From: CALOBA01 sp942491465
GTDB lineage: Bacteria; Pseudomonadota; Gammaproteobacteria; Chromatiales; Chromatiaceae
Reading direction: 5' to 3'
NCBI GenBank assembly: GCA_942491465.1
Contig: CALOBA010000065.1
Coordinates: 1-64,000, forward strand
DNA: 64,000 nucleotides
Shown piece by piece: positions 52,030 to 61,197 of this stretch. A program made the position numbers and the translations under genes. Positions within the stretch are counted from its first letter, which is position 1. The number at the start of each line of letters is the position of its first letter. Under the pieces are notes generated by a model, which was not told where the DNA came from, searched no databases, and was given only the letters and a program-made list of their open reading frames with translations.

Positions 52030-54777
52030 ATGCACCTCCTCCTTACCAAACTGCATCGCCCGCCGGTCTTGGCAGACATCGTCTGCCGCGGTCGTCTGCA
52101 CGCGCTCATGGATCGCGGCCTGGAGACGCCGGTGACCTTGGTCTCGGCACCGGCCGGCTATGGCAAGAGCGTGCTGGTGAGCCATTGGGCGGACAGCGTC
52201 GACCACCCCGTTGCCTGGATCTCGCTGGATGAGTCGGACAGCGATCCGGCGCAGTTTCTCGACTATCTGGCCGTGGCCCTCGACGATGCACTGCCAGGCG
52301 CCTGTCCGGAGTTGAACGATCTGGTCGGGGCCGGACAACTGCCACCCATCGAGCATCTGGCGGGCCTGCTGATCAACGAGCTCGACAGGCTGGATCGGCC
52401 GTTCGTCCTTTGCCTGGACGACTACCACCGCATCAATCCCACCTCGAAGGTCCACGAGCTGGTCTCGCTGCTGTTGGCGCATCCGCCGCGACCGCTGCAC
52501 CTGGTCCTGATCGGACGGCGTGATCCCCCGCTCCCCATTTGGACGCTGCGCGCTGCCTCCATGGTCAACGAGATCAGGATACGGGATCTGTGTTTCCTTG
52601 ACGAAGAGGTCACCGCGCTCTTGGCCAAGAGCGCCCCGACCGTGGTCGATGCAAAGGCAATCCGTCAGCTGCAACGCGAGGTGGAAGGCTGGGCCGCGGG
52701 ACTGCGTCTCGCGTCCCTCGCACTGCGCCAGACCCGGGACCCGGAGCGCTTTCTCGCCCATCTCGGGGGCGGTGTTCAGCAGGCCCAAGGCTATCTCCTG
52801 CACGAGGTGCTGTCTCAACAGCCCGACGCGCTTCGGCAGTGCCTGCTGCGCGCGTCGATCTTCAAGCGCTTCTGTCCGGCGCTCATCAACGCGGTTTGCC
52901 TACCCGAGCCGACCCCGACCGGAGTCAGAACCAGTGGCGGCGAGATCGTCGATTCCCTGTTGGGCAGCGACCTGTTCACCATCGGTTTGGACGCGCGTGG
53001 CGAATGGTTCCGTTTCCACCACCTGTTTCAGGAGCTGCTCCGAGCGGAGTTGGCGCAAACGGCGACGGATCAGGAACTCGCGGACCTCCACCTGCGGGCC
53101 AGCACTTGGTTCGAGGCCCGGGATTTCATCTCGGAGTCCATCGAGCACGCGCTGGCGGCCAAGGACACGACCCGGGCCGCGGAACTGGTCGAGCGCCACG
53201 CGCAAACCGAGTTCTCCGCCGACCGTTGGTATTTCATCGGGCGTTGGCTTGGCATGCTGCCGACCACGATCCGCCGCGGTCGCCCGCAGCTGCTCCTCAT
53301 CGAAGCTTGTGTGCGGAACCTCCAACATCAGCTGGTCCGCGTACTGCCGCTGATCGACGAGGCGGAGGCCCTGTTGGCTGCCGACGGGGCGGCGGCGCAG
53401 CCGGATCCCATGGCAACTGCGCTGATCGCCTATCTGCGCGGCTTCCTCGCCTACTACGAGGGCGCGGGAGAACGCAGCCTGCGCTACCTCGAAGCCGCCG
53501 TTGCAAGCCCTTCCGGGACGCAGACCTGGTTTGCCTGCGATGCACGGATGTTCCAGGGACTGGCGCGGTGCATGGTCGGTCAACACGACGCAGCGGTGGC
53601 GTCGCTGCGAGCGGGACTCAGGGCGGCGGATGCGTCCGAGGCCTATCTGCAATCGCGTTTGGTCGGTGGTCTGACATTCGTGCGCCTGCTTCGCGGCGAA
53701 CTCCGCGCGGCCCGGATACAGGCGCAACGGTTGGCACATCTGGCAGACACGCACGACATGCGTTTGAACAGGGCTTGGGGCCACTATCTGCTCGGCTGCA
53801 CGCACCTACAGGCCGCCGAGCTGGAGAACGCCGCGGCGCAATTCGAGCGCGCGGTGGGGATGCGCTATCTCCTGGAGCCGCGGGCGGCCGTCGATGCGAT
53901 GGCCGGCCTTGCCCTGACCAGCGCGCTGATGGGACACCAGAATCAGACGACGATGGCCTCCGACCAACTGCTGGACTTCGCGCAGGAGCTCAACACGGAG
54001 GATTGTCTTGCCGTTGCCCACTCAAGCCGGGCGAGGATCGCGCTGTTCCTTGGGGAGACCGTCACCGGCCAAGACGAGGTGCTTGCCCTGGACGCATCGC
54101 CGGCGCCGCTGGACCTGTTCTTCTGGTTGGAGGTTCCGCCAATGACCGCGGCGCGCGTGCTGATCGGGGAAGGCGCTCCGGCAGGGATTGAGCGGGCGCT
54201 GGAGCTGCTCGCCGCGCTCCGCAGGCTGAGCACCGAGTCCCGGTTTCAGTGTCAGCTGATCGAGGTCGCGGTGCTCGAAGCCGTCGCCTTGGAACGGCAA
54301 GGGAACCCGGATGAAGCCGCCGCGGCCCTGGACGACGCGATCTCGCTTGCACGTCCCGGCGGTTGGTTGCGCCCATTCCTTGAATCCGGCGCGCCGCTGC
54401 GAGGACAGCTCACCCGGCTGGCCGAAACCGACGCTGACGACAGCTTCGTCGGGCGAATCCTCAGCCGGCTCGATCCGCAACCACCCTACTCCACCGCGCA
54501 GCCGACTCCCGCCCCCGACAGAGCAACGGCATCCAACGGGGCCGATCCCGCCGACAGAATCGACATACCGCCCATCGAGCCCCTGACCAACCGCGAGCTC
54601 GACATCGTTGAGCTGCTCGCCGAGCGGCTGCGGAGCAAGGAGATCGCCGACAGGCTCTTCATCTCCACCCACACCGTCAACGCCCATCTCAAGCGCATCT
54701 ACCGCAAGCTCGGCGCCAGCAGCCGCCGCGAGGCCGTGGAGCATGCCGTCAGGGCCGGACTGATCGCGCGTCGGTAG
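52030..54777 (+). CDS. MalT-like LuxR-family transcriptional activator
   Basis: A 915-aa STAND-type regulator. The N-terminal NTPase (about 1-270) has Walker A APAGYGKSVL (about 33-42) and the Asp-rich DYHRINPTS segment. A long TPR-like helical sensor (about 330-830) follows, and a LuxR helix-turn-helix lies at the C-terminus: LTNRELDIVELLAERL, SKEIADRLFISTHTVNAHLK, RRKLGASSRREAVEHA-type sequence. Such proteins oligomerise on binding an inducer and activate an operon; the inducer and target are unknown. No regulated operon is obvious; the ABC-3C genes 400 bp downstream are a possibility. The start lacks a clear ribosome site. Confidence 0.88.
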   Translation: MHLLLTKLHRPPVLADIVCRGRLHALMDRGLETPVTLVSAPAGYGKSVLVSHWADSVDHPVAWISLDESDSDPAQFLDYLAVALDDALPGACPELNDLVGAGQLPPIEHLAGLLINELDRLDRPFVLCLDDYHRINPTSKVHELVSLLLAHPPRPLHLVLIGRRDPPLPIWTLRAASMVNEIRIRDLCFLDEEVTALLAKSAPTVVDAKAIRQLQREVEGWAAGLRLASLALRQTRDPERFLAHLGGGVQQAQGYLLHEVLSQQPDALRQCLLRASIFKRFCPALINAVCLPEPTPTGVRTSGGEIVDSLLGSDLFTIGLDARGEWFRFHHLFQELLRAELAQTATDQELADLHLRASTWFEARDFISESIEHALAAKDTTRAAELVERHAQTEFSADRWYFIGRWLGMLPTTIRRGRPQLLLIEACVRNLQHQLVRVLPLIDEAEALLAADGAAAQPDPMATALIAYLRGFLAYYEGAGERSLRYLEAAVASPSGTQTWFACDARMFQGLARCMVGQHDAAVASLRAGLRAADASEAYLQSRLVGGLTFVRLLRGELRAARIQAQRLAHLADTHDMRLNRAWGHYLLGCTHLQAAELENAAAQFERAVGMRYLLEPRAAVDAMAGLALTSALMGHQNQTTMASDQLLDFAQELNTEDCLAVAHSSRARIALFLGETVTGQDEVLALDASPAPLDLFFWLEVPPMTAARVLIGEGAPAGIERALELLAALRRLSTESRFQCQLIEVAVLEAVALERQGNPDEAAAALDDAISLARPGGWLRPFLESGAPLRGQLTRLAETDADDSFVGRILSRLDPQPPYSTAQPTPAPDRATASNGADPADRIDIPPIEPLTNRELDIVELLAERLRSKEIADRLFISTHTVNAHLKRIYRKLGASSRREAVEHAVRAGLIARR

Positions 54778-55177
54778 CTGTGTCGTGTTGAGGGGTTCGA
54801 GGGGGAGCAACCCGGCCAAAAGGGGGGCCCAGGGAAAAAAATGTACGCTCCCCCAGTTGACGGCGAGACGGACGGATTGGGGCGGCTGGTCTAGAATGCG
54901 CACCCCTTCGTTGGTTGCGTATAGTCACTTGTTCGGCTGCAGAATGAGCCTGGTTTTCGTGCGCCCACTGAGCGCAAAATTTTTCAGGAACAGACTTCAG
55001 CACCTTTGGGGCCGGTTGGTGCCGAGGGTGTCATCACCTGCTCTGGGATCTTCATGAGTGGACAGCTAGCTGTGATGCGTCATAGACGTAATACGATAAC
55101 CGAGCGCGCAATGGGATTATGTGGTGTGGGGAACAAAGGCCTAGCTGTGCTTGGGCACCACGCGGAGGACCAGTCCG
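54778..55177. other. intergenic region before the ABC-3C operon
   Basis: A 400-bp gap. An 8-bp inverted pair, GGGGGAGC (54801-54808) and GCTCCCCC (54847-54854), lies just after the regulator gene and may act as a transcription end. Candidate -10 boxes TAGAAT (54892) and TATAGT (54920) are in an AT-richer part leading to the defence operon; neither has a good -35. Confidence 0.4.
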
Positions 55178-56083
55178 ATGGATGACTTCGAGCGGGCCTT
55201 CCGTGAACTCCAGTTCAAGACCGCCTACTTGGAGAAGAAGGGGAACGAGTTCCAGGACTGGTTCGCTACGATCATGGAAAAGCGGTTCCCGGGCGACTTC
55301 ATCCGGGTCCGGCCATGGGGTCAGGCGGGTGACCGTAAGAACGATGGCTACGTGAGATCCAAGCGCTGGCTCGTTCAGGTCTATGCGCCGAACGACATGT
55401 CGGCCAAGGCGGCTCTGGCCAAGATCGACGAGGATTACAATGGGGCGCTCCCGCATTGGGAGCAGTACTTTGACACATGGATCTTCGTGCACAACTCGAA
55501 GCAGGGTCTCAGCCCGGACGTGACCGCCAAGCTCTTGGAGCTTGATCGTGCGCGGTCTCCTGCCGTTGTCTCGTGGGGCTTCGAGGAACTCCGTCGAGTC
55601 GTATTCGAGCTTGCTCCGGCGGAGTTGGCGTCGCTCTTTGGTTCCGCACCCGGCAGGGGGGACATGGTGAATCTCGGACTCGACAGCCTGTCGCTCATAC
55701 TCGATCACGTTGGCGCAATACAACCGAATCCGAACCCCGACCTGCGACCACCTCCAGCCGACAAGATAAGCCGAAACATGCTGTCGGAGGATGTAGCAAT
55801 TTTGTTGAGGGCGGGCATGTCCCGTGTCGATCTCGTGAGAATGTACTTCAGGCTGCACCCGGAAAGGAAGGACGAGATCGCCGAGAGCTTCCGCCAGCGA
55901 TACGATGAGATTCGTAGTGGCGGCTCGACCCCGGACGCAATCTTCGCCGACCTCCAGCGTTACCTCGCTGGCGATGGTGTTCCATCACCTTCCCACCAGA
56001 CTGCGGCGCTCGCTGTTCTGGCGTTTTTCTTCGAAGAGTGCGACATCTTTGAACGGGAAGTCGTCGATGGAGGGGCGGCATGA
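55178..56083 (+). CDS. ABC-3C system effector component with nuclease-like N-terminal domain
   Basis: A 301-aa soluble protein, the first gene of a tight three-gene operon. The N-terminal part (about 1-110) has NEFQDWFATIMEKRFPGDF, then RPWGQAGDRKNDGYVR and RWLVQVYAPND. This arrangement (Glu24, Asp52/Asp56, Gln67) resembles a restriction-enzyme or Mrr-like fold; Tyr69 stands where the catalytic Lys is usual, so activity is uncertain. The C-terminal helical part probably contacts the other components. GGAGG about nine bases upstream supports the start. The stop overlaps the next start (ATGA). Family assignment follows the ABC-three-component systems described by Aravind and colleagues. Confidence 0.75.
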   Translation: MDDFERAFRELQFKTAYLEKKGNEFQDWFATIMEKRFPGDFIRVRPWGQAGDRKNDGYVRSKRWLVQVYAPNDMSAKAALAKIDEDYNGALPHWEQYFDTWIFVHNSKQGLSPDVTAKLLELDRARSPAVVSWGFEELRRVVFELAPAELASLFGSAPGRGDMVNLGLDSLSLILDHVGAIQPNPNPDLRPPPADKISRNMLSEDVAILLRAGMSRVDLVRMYFRLHPERKDEIAESFRQRYDEIRSGGSTPDAIFADLQRYLAGDGVPSPSHQTAALAVLAFFFEECDIFEREVVDGGAA

Positions 56084-56337
56084 TTCTTCCGACGAAGGGC
56101 GTTGGATCCGACAAGGCGCTATTGTCTATCGGGGCCTTAATCCTTCGAGATCTCGATGAGCCGAAGACCGTATCACGGCTGTGGGCTGATTTACGCCGAG
56201 TCGAAGAAGGCTCTCCGGACCTTACGTTCGACTGGTTTGTCCTCTCACTCGATCTGCTATACCTGATGGGCACGTTGGACTACAGCGGCGGACGTGTCGT
56301 CCGAATTGCTCTTCTCGAAACGGAGGGGGAAGCGTGA
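56080..56337 (+). CDS. ABC-3C middle component (MC6-like)
   Basis: An 85-aa protein with MILPTKGVGSDKALLSIGAL, then TVSRLWADLRR and FVLSLDLLYLMGTLDY. This winged-helix-like pattern is typical of the small middle components that bridge the ATPase and the effector in ABC-3C systems. It overlaps both neighbours by four bases (ATGA and GTGA), so the three proteins are probably made in fixed ratio. Confidence 0.75.
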   Translation: MILPTKGVGSDKALLSIGALILRDLDEPKTVSRLWADLRRVEEGSPDLTFDWFVLSLDLLYLMGTLDYSGGRVVRIALLETEGEA

Positions 56338-58082
56338 TTCACCGCCTCTACAGCGACCTGCCTTCGTTCAAGGAGCTTCGGTTCAGCGAAGGGCTCAACG
56401 TCTTGTTGGCCGAGAAAAGCGAGGGGGCGACGGAGCGGCACACCCGCAACCGTGCGGGCAAGTCGAGCATGTTGGAGATGGTCCACTTCCTCCTCGGCTC
56501 CAACGCTCACAAGGACTCCCTCTTCCGGTCGCCCGCCATCGCCGACTACGAGTTTGGCATGGAGTTCGACTTGGCCGCAGAGCGCACCTTCGTACAACGG
56601 CGCGGAGCCAAAGCGAGCCCGTTAGCCGTAGAGGGTGACTTCTCGGCTTGGCCGGTGAAGCCAAAGCTCCGAAACGGGCGCTACGGGATTAGCAATAAGA
56701 ACTGGCGGCTTGTGCTCGGGTCGCTGATGTTCGACCTCGAAGACTACCAAGAGAGTTGGACGCCGACGTTTAGGTCGATGATCTCCTACTTCGCTCGACG
56801 GGAGCGTAGCGGAGGAATGCACGTTCCGGTCAAGCAGAGCGAGAAGCAGGCAACTGTGGACCAGCAGGTCAACCTCTCGTATCTGCTCGGGCTTGACTGG
56901 ACGATTCCGTTGAAGTGGCAAGCGGTTCGAGAAAGGGAGAAGAACCTTGCGGAGTTGAAGAAGAGCTTGAAGGACGGCTCGTTCGGCCAAGTGATCGACA
57001 AAGCGTCCACCCTGAAGACGCAGGTCCTTGTCGCCGAAGATAAAGTCAACCGCCTTAAAGAGCAGGTGGCCGCCTTTACGGTGGTCGAGGAGTACCACGA
57101 CCTGGAACAGGAGGCTTCCAGAATAACGACGGATCTTGCTGCTCTCGCCGACGAGAACACGTTGGACCACCGGTACATCAGCGACTTGGCGCGGGCGATG
57201 GAGGAGGAAGTACCGCCGTCGCCGCCCGACCTTCATAGGCTGTACCAGGAGGCGGGCATCGTCCTTCCCGACCTCGTGCAACGTCGCTTCGACGACGTGG
57301 CGAACTTCCACGGGTTGGTGATCCAGAACCGAAGGTCGTACCTCCAAACCGAGTTGGCAGCGGCGAAGCAGCGAACCAAACAGCGGGGCGAGGAGCAGCA
57401 ACGGCTCGATGCTCGCCGCGGCAAGGTCATGCGGATCCTCAACGCCAGTGGCGCACTGGAGCACTTCACCGCACTCCAAGCCGAGATTACCAGGGCGGAA
57501 GTCGAACTCGAAACGTTGCGTCAGAAGTATGAAACGGCTGATGCGTTGGAGTCGGGCACCACCAAACTGAAGATGGAGCGTGCTCGACTCCAGCAGCAGC
57601 TACGCGAGGACTATACCGAGCAGCAGGATGTAGTGAAGAAGGCCATCCTGACCTTCCAGCGGATCTCGTCGGCGCTGTACGAGGACACAGCCGCGGGTAG
57701 CCTCACGCTGACCCCCACCGAGAACGGGCCGGAGTTCGAGATCGAGATACAAGGGTCGAAGAGCCGGGGCGTCAGTAACATGCAGATCTTCTGCTTCGAC
57801 ATGATGCTGACGCTGTTGAGCATCGAACGAGGGCGGAGTCCCGGGTTCCTGATTCACGACAGCCATCTGTTCGATGGCGTCGATGAACGGCAGGTCGGCA
57901 CTGCCTTGGCCCTCGGTGCGAGGCTCGCCGAAGAGCACGGTTTCCAGTACATCGTTTGCCTCAATACGGACGACGTTCCCACCGAGGTTCCCGATGGCTT
58001 CAGCATCGAAGACCACACCCTTGATGTGCGGTTGTCCGACTCGACCGAGGACGGCGGGCTTTTCGGTTTTCGCTTTGGTTGA
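56334..58082 (+). CDS. ABC-3C coiled-coil ABC ATPase (DUF2326-like)
   Basis: A 582-aa SMC/Rad50-like ATPase. The P-loop region reads TRNRAGKSSMLEMVHFLLG, with GKSS at 42-45, as in the DUF2326 group. Coiled-coil arms fill about 190-440 (heptad-rich with K, E, Q, L). The C-terminal lobe has SRGVSNMQIFCFDMM (signature-like) and LIHDSHLFDGVDERQ, with Asp509 in the Walker B position. The start is GTG overlapping the previous stop (GTGA), with GGAGG upstream. Expected role: nucleic-acid-sensing motor of a defence or conflict complex. Confidence 0.8.
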   Translation: MIHRLYSDLPSFKELRFSEGLNVLLAEKSEGATERHTRNRAGKSSMLEMVHFLLGSNAHKDSLFRSPAIADYEFGMEFDLAAERTFVQRRGAKASPLAVEGDFSAWPVKPKLRNGRYGISNKNWRLVLGSLMFDLEDYQESWTPTFRSMISYFARRERSGGMHVPVKQSEKQATVDQQVNLSYLLGLDWTIPLKWQAVREREKNLAELKKSLKDGSFGQVIDKASTLKTQVLVAEDKVNRLKEQVAAFTVVEEYHDLEQEASRITTDLAALADENTLDHRYISDLARAMEEEVPPSPPDLHRLYQEAGIVLPDLVQRRFDDVANFHGLVIQNRRSYLQTELAAAKQRTKQRGEEQQRLDARRGKVMRILNASGALEHFTALQAEITRAEVELETLRQKYETADALESGTTKLKMERARLQQQLREDYTEQQDVVKKAILTFQRISSALYEDTAAGSLTLTPTENGPEFEIEIQGSKSRGVSNMQIFCFDMMLTLLSIERGRSPGFLIHDSHLFDGVDERQVGTALALGARLAEEHGFQYIVCLNTDDVPTEVPDGFSIEDHTLDVRLSDSTEDGGLFGFRFG

Positions 58083-58278
58083 TGAGGGAAAAACGGGGGC
58101 GTACCACGCAATCCGGAGCGGAAACCGTGCACGTACCGCGAAACCCGTGAAGGCCTCGTTTGTCGGTTGCGGAATCCGGTACCCCTGCACCTTGTGCATC
58201 GGCTCCAAATGGAGACCTTGCCAGAGAGGCCGGTCAAGCCCCTTACCCAATCCGACGGATTGCGCGTGTGCGAGGGTC

Positions 58279-58590
58279 TCAGGCCGCGTCGTCATGCACC
58301 GGCTCAACCCGACTTAGATCAAGGCTCTGCCGGGCCAGCCACAGGTCGCGATTCTGCTGGATCGCGAGTCAGCTCTCGGCCGAGCGGCCGAGGGCCTTCG
58401 ACAGCCGCAACGCCATTTCAGAGGTGACGTCACTCTTGCCGGCGAGAACGCGAGCCACCGTGGACGCTGCGACGTCGAGCTTGGTGGCGAGCTGCCGGTC
58501 GGTCAGGCTGAGCGGCTCAAGGCAAACGTCGCGCATGAATTCGCCGAGATGCGGGGGGTGCGCCCGAGAGAGGGGGCTTGTCCCGTGCAT
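58279..58590 (-). pseudogene. HigA-like antitoxin with in-frame TGA
   Basis: The frame opens with MHGTSPLSRAHPPHLGEF and has the HigA/XRE helix-turn-helix (TDRQLATKLDVAASTVARVL, EMALRLSKALG). After ES it meets TGA at 58369-58371. The frame then continues without any further stop for 29 codons, LAIQQNRDLWLARQSLDLSR and VEPVHDDAA, which is the normal HigA C-terminus with Trp expected at the TGA. Either a recent nonsense change or readthrough. The HigB toxin that normally precedes it is not recognisable. Confidence 0.7.
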
Positions 58591-58714
58591 CCCGTCGCGG
58601 GCGAGGGGGAACCGAAGTCAGTTCATGTTTCGTAGACCCTTCGCAAGCAGTCGCTCGGGGCGGTGAGATTCTTGCGGCTAGGAGAAAAGGGGGCGGAACG
58701 AAACGAGGACTCGG

Positions 58715-58982
58715 CTATTCGTAATGCGTCCACATTCGCAATATGCGAACGACCTTCCGTTCCGCCTCAACCTGATAGACGAGGCGGTGCTGGATGTTGA
58801 TTCGGCGGGAGTAGTAGCCGGACAGGTTGTCCTACAAGTTTCTCGAATCGGGGCGGTGTCGTGAAGGGATCGTGCTCCAGAAGACGCAGCAGTTTTTCCG
58901 CTTGATCCTTGAGTCCGGCGGCTTTCAGCTTCTTGGCGTCTCTAACGGCCTTGGATGACAGGATGACGGTCCACGTCACCAC
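58715..58982 (-). pseudogene. yoeB: frameshifted YoeB/Txe-family toxin
   Basis: It starts VTWTVILSSKAVRDAKKLKA and runs intact to FEKLVG, then the frame is lost near 58830. The adjacent frame continues NLSGYYSRRINIQHRLVYQV and ends RMWTHYE with TAG at 58715-58717. That is the rest of the YoeB RNase, including the catalytic His and the terminal His-Tyr. A 2-base loss (or one-base gain) at GTAGGACAACC would explain it. As it stands, no functional toxin is made. GTG start, overlapping the antitoxin stop by 7 bases. Confidence 0.85.
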
Positions 58983-59227
58983 TCCAAATCCTCTAGCTTG
59001 GTACCGCGTTCCAGCGGCTCCTTTGCTGCTTCCTTGATGGAATCCACAAGGCCGGGTACTTGGTTGAGGTGCAGGGACTCTGCGATTGCCTCCCAGTCGT
59101 CCGTGCTGACTACGACGAAGTCTCCGCCGTTTCGGCGAGTCACATGCAGAACGTCATGGTTCTCAATCACCTCGTCTACCGTGGCCTTCAGGTGCTCACG
59201 AAAATAGTTTGCTGTGACCTCGTTCAT
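58976..59227 (-). CDS. yefM: YefM/Phd-family antitoxin
   Basis: An 83-aa antitoxin. MNEVTANYFREHLKATVDEV is the DNA-binding N-terminus; VLHVTRRNGGDFVVVSTDDW is the conserved core; the acidic C-terminal tail would wrap the toxin. It binds its own promoter in known systems. It is intact although the paired toxin is frameshifted. Inverted upstream sequence for autoregulation is not obvious. Confidence 0.9.
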   Translation of the reverse strand: MNEVTANYFREHLKATVDEVIENHDVLHVTRRNGGDFVVVSTDDWEAIAESLHLNQVPGLVDSIKEAAKEPLERGTKLEDLEW

Positions 59228-59824
59228 AAGCCAGACCGTACTGCGGTCCCGTACTGCTGTCAACGCATGGGAGAAGCGGGTGCCGGACGAAGACCGGGGT
59301 CTTGCATGGCAGCATTGTGAGAAGCGCGCGCTCGGCGGAAAGCGATAACGGTTCCGCCACCGGCGGATGGCCCCGTCGCCGACTCCCGACCCTAATCGAC
59401 CATCCCCTGCCCGCAACCTTGGTGGGTCCGCTGCGCTTGACCCACCCTACAGGCGCAGCCTCGCCCCGGTTGTTTGACCACCTCCTGCTCAAGCGCCCAA
59501 GCGTCTAAAAAATATTCGGGAACCGGCAAGCCGCGCATGTGCGGTTCGGTGTCGATCTCAAGCCTGGGGCGGCAAGTGATCGGCGTCTCCCCAGTCGGTT
59601 GACCACCCCGCGATTACCCAGTTTTTACCCAGTTGTTGGGGGCGATGCGACCGCCAGCCCGGCGCACACTTGCACCCGTGGTTCGGGGTTGTGTCTCGGC
59701 TCACGACCGACCCGAACCGCGCATCCCTGGGGCCTGCCGACAGGCCGTCCGCTCCAGCCAGTGCATCGCGCGCCCGCGGGGTTCGGAATGAACTTCTGCA
59801 AACGACCGAGGGCAATGCGCTGCG
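59228..59824. other. 597-bp intergenic region with a REP-like palindrome
   Basis: It contains the palindromic GGTGGGT (59421-59427) and ACCCACC (59440-59446) pair around CGCTGCGCTT, a repeat often seen in gammaproteobacterial intergenic DNA. Two near-direct copies of TACCCAGTT (near 59616 and 59626) lie downstream. Its position beside the toxin-antitoxin remnants suggests rearranged DNA. No coding frame is supported. Confidence 0.5.
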
Positions 59825-60088
59825 ATGACGACGACTCCCCGCAAGACACATGTCGAGTTCGCCGGGCCGGTGCGCTACCGCGTCGTCGTGCAGGGCGAGT
59901 TGGGCGCGCAATGGGCGGATCGCCTGGGCGACCTGGCGATCACCACCGCGATCAACGGGGACGGTGTGGCGCAGACGACCTTGTCCGGACGGTTCGCCGA
60001 CCAGGCGGCGTTGAATGGGCTGATGGAGACCCTGTACGGCCTGCACCTGCCCATCATCCGGGTGGAGCAGATCGAGGGGTTCGATTAG
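59825..60088 (+). CDS. small conserved alpha/beta protein
   Basis: An 87-aa soluble protein: YRVVVQGELGAQWADRLGDL, TTLSGRFADQAALNGLMETL, then LPIIRVEQIEGF. This resembles a widespread family of about 80-90 aa proteins of unknown function with the same strand-helix pattern (QG-x-L, WxxRL, DQAALxGLL, LPLLxV). The ATG lacks a strong ribosome site. It lies 83 bases before the hydrolase gene. Confidence 0.65.
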   Translation: MTTTPRKTHVEFAGPVRYRVVVQGELGAQWADRLGDLAITTAINGDGVAQTTLSGRFADQAALNGLMETLYGLHLPIIRVEQIEGFD

Positions 60089-60171
60089 ATCGACGCTCGC
60101 CCATTTTTTCAAGCTGACCGAGGCAGCCTCGGCCAATCGACAACCAAGCCAAGAGAGCAGAGGAAAGACAG

Positions 60172-61083
60172 ATGAGTCTACCAGGCAAGACCATGAAGAT
60201 CGGCGGCTGGAACTACCATGTAAGCGATCAAGGCAGCGGTGAAAAAGGAGTAGTCATGTTGGTTCACGGCATGCCCGATGACGGTAGCTGTTGGAAGTAT
60301 CAAGTACCGGCATTATTGAACGCAGGTTACCGCTGTATTGTTCCAGATACGCTGGGTTACGGCCGCACTGACCGTCCAGTTGAAGTTGAGCATTACAAAG
60401 TTGAAAAGATAATTGATCATATGTTTGAAATTATCGATCAGCTGGGCCTTAAAGATATCAACTTAGTGGGCCATGACTGGGGTTCTGCCATTACCTGGCC
60501 CATGCTCATGCAGAAACCGGAGCTGTTCAGAAAATACTGTTCCTTGTCAGTTGGCCACTTGGGCTGTGTGTTTGGTCAGGCCCACGACATGACTCAAGAA
60601 CGAGGCACCCCCGAGCGCATGCTTGAATCCGTTAAGACCAACTGGTTCACCTACCACCATACTCAACCAGGTATGGAAGAACTTTACATGGCGAACGACT
60701 TCAAATACTTCGATCTTTTCTTCTGTTCGCATCCTGAAAAAGAAGAGGTCAAGCGACTCATCAAAGAGACCGGTCGTATCGAATGGCTCAACTATGACAT
60801 CGCCAACCCGATGGTCATGGACTACCTGGCAACGGCCAAGGACCCGAACGTCTATCCGAACGTCAAGGTGCCGGTGATGGTGATTTACCCTGAGCAAGAT
60901 ATGTTCTTGTGGCCGACCCAAGCCATTGACACTCCTTCACGTGTGGATGCGGAGTGTCGTATTGAATTCATTCAAGGTGGCCATTGGTCCATGCTGGATC
61001 ACCCCGACGACGTCAACGTGCGGATGCTGGACTGGTTCGGCTCGGACAGCTTCGACGTACGAGCCAATGTGAAAGAGGCCTGA
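60172..61083 (+). CDS. alpha/beta hydrolase, epoxide hydrolase/dehalogenase-like
   Basis: A 303-aa soluble hydrolase. The oxyanion segment HGMPDDGSCW, nucleophile elbow VGHDWGS (Asp102), acid candidate Asp243 (YPEQDMF) and His271 (GGHWSM) match the epoxide hydrolase/haloalkane dehalogenase branch, where Asp replaces Ser as nucleophile. No signal peptide. GAGGAAAG lies close to the ATG. The first 530 bases have markedly lower GC (about 45-50% by eye) and A/T-ending codons, while the last third is nearer the genome average, which suggests acquisition from a lower-GC donor followed by partial change. Substrate unknown. Confidence 0.88.
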   Translation: MSLPGKTMKIGGWNYHVSDQGSGEKGVVMLVHGMPDDGSCWKYQVPALLNAGYRCIVPDTLGYGRTDRPVEVEHYKVEKIIDHMFEIIDQLGLKDINLVGHDWGSAITWPMLMQKPELFRKYCSLSVGHLGCVFGQAHDMTQERGTPERMLESVKTNWFTYHHTQPGMEELYMANDFKYFDLFFCSHPEKEEVKRLIKETGRIEWLNYDIANPMVMDYLATAKDPNVYPNVKVPVMVIYPEQDMFLWPTQAIDTPSRVDAECRIEFIQGGHWSMLDHPDDVNVRMLDWFGSDSFDVRANVKEA

Positions 61084-61197
61084 CGGCCAGGGAATCCCCG
61101 GCCGCCGGCGCTGGTGCGACGGCGGTCGGTCGATAGTCCGCGGTGGGCGGCCACGGGCCTGTCCACCCCACCGACGCCACCCCTGGCAAGGTCCGAC

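Noticed and set aside
54801..54854. Rho-independent terminator after the LuxR-family gene
   Set aside because: The 8-bp arms are 38 bases apart and there is no T run after the stem, so it is noted only as an inverted pair.
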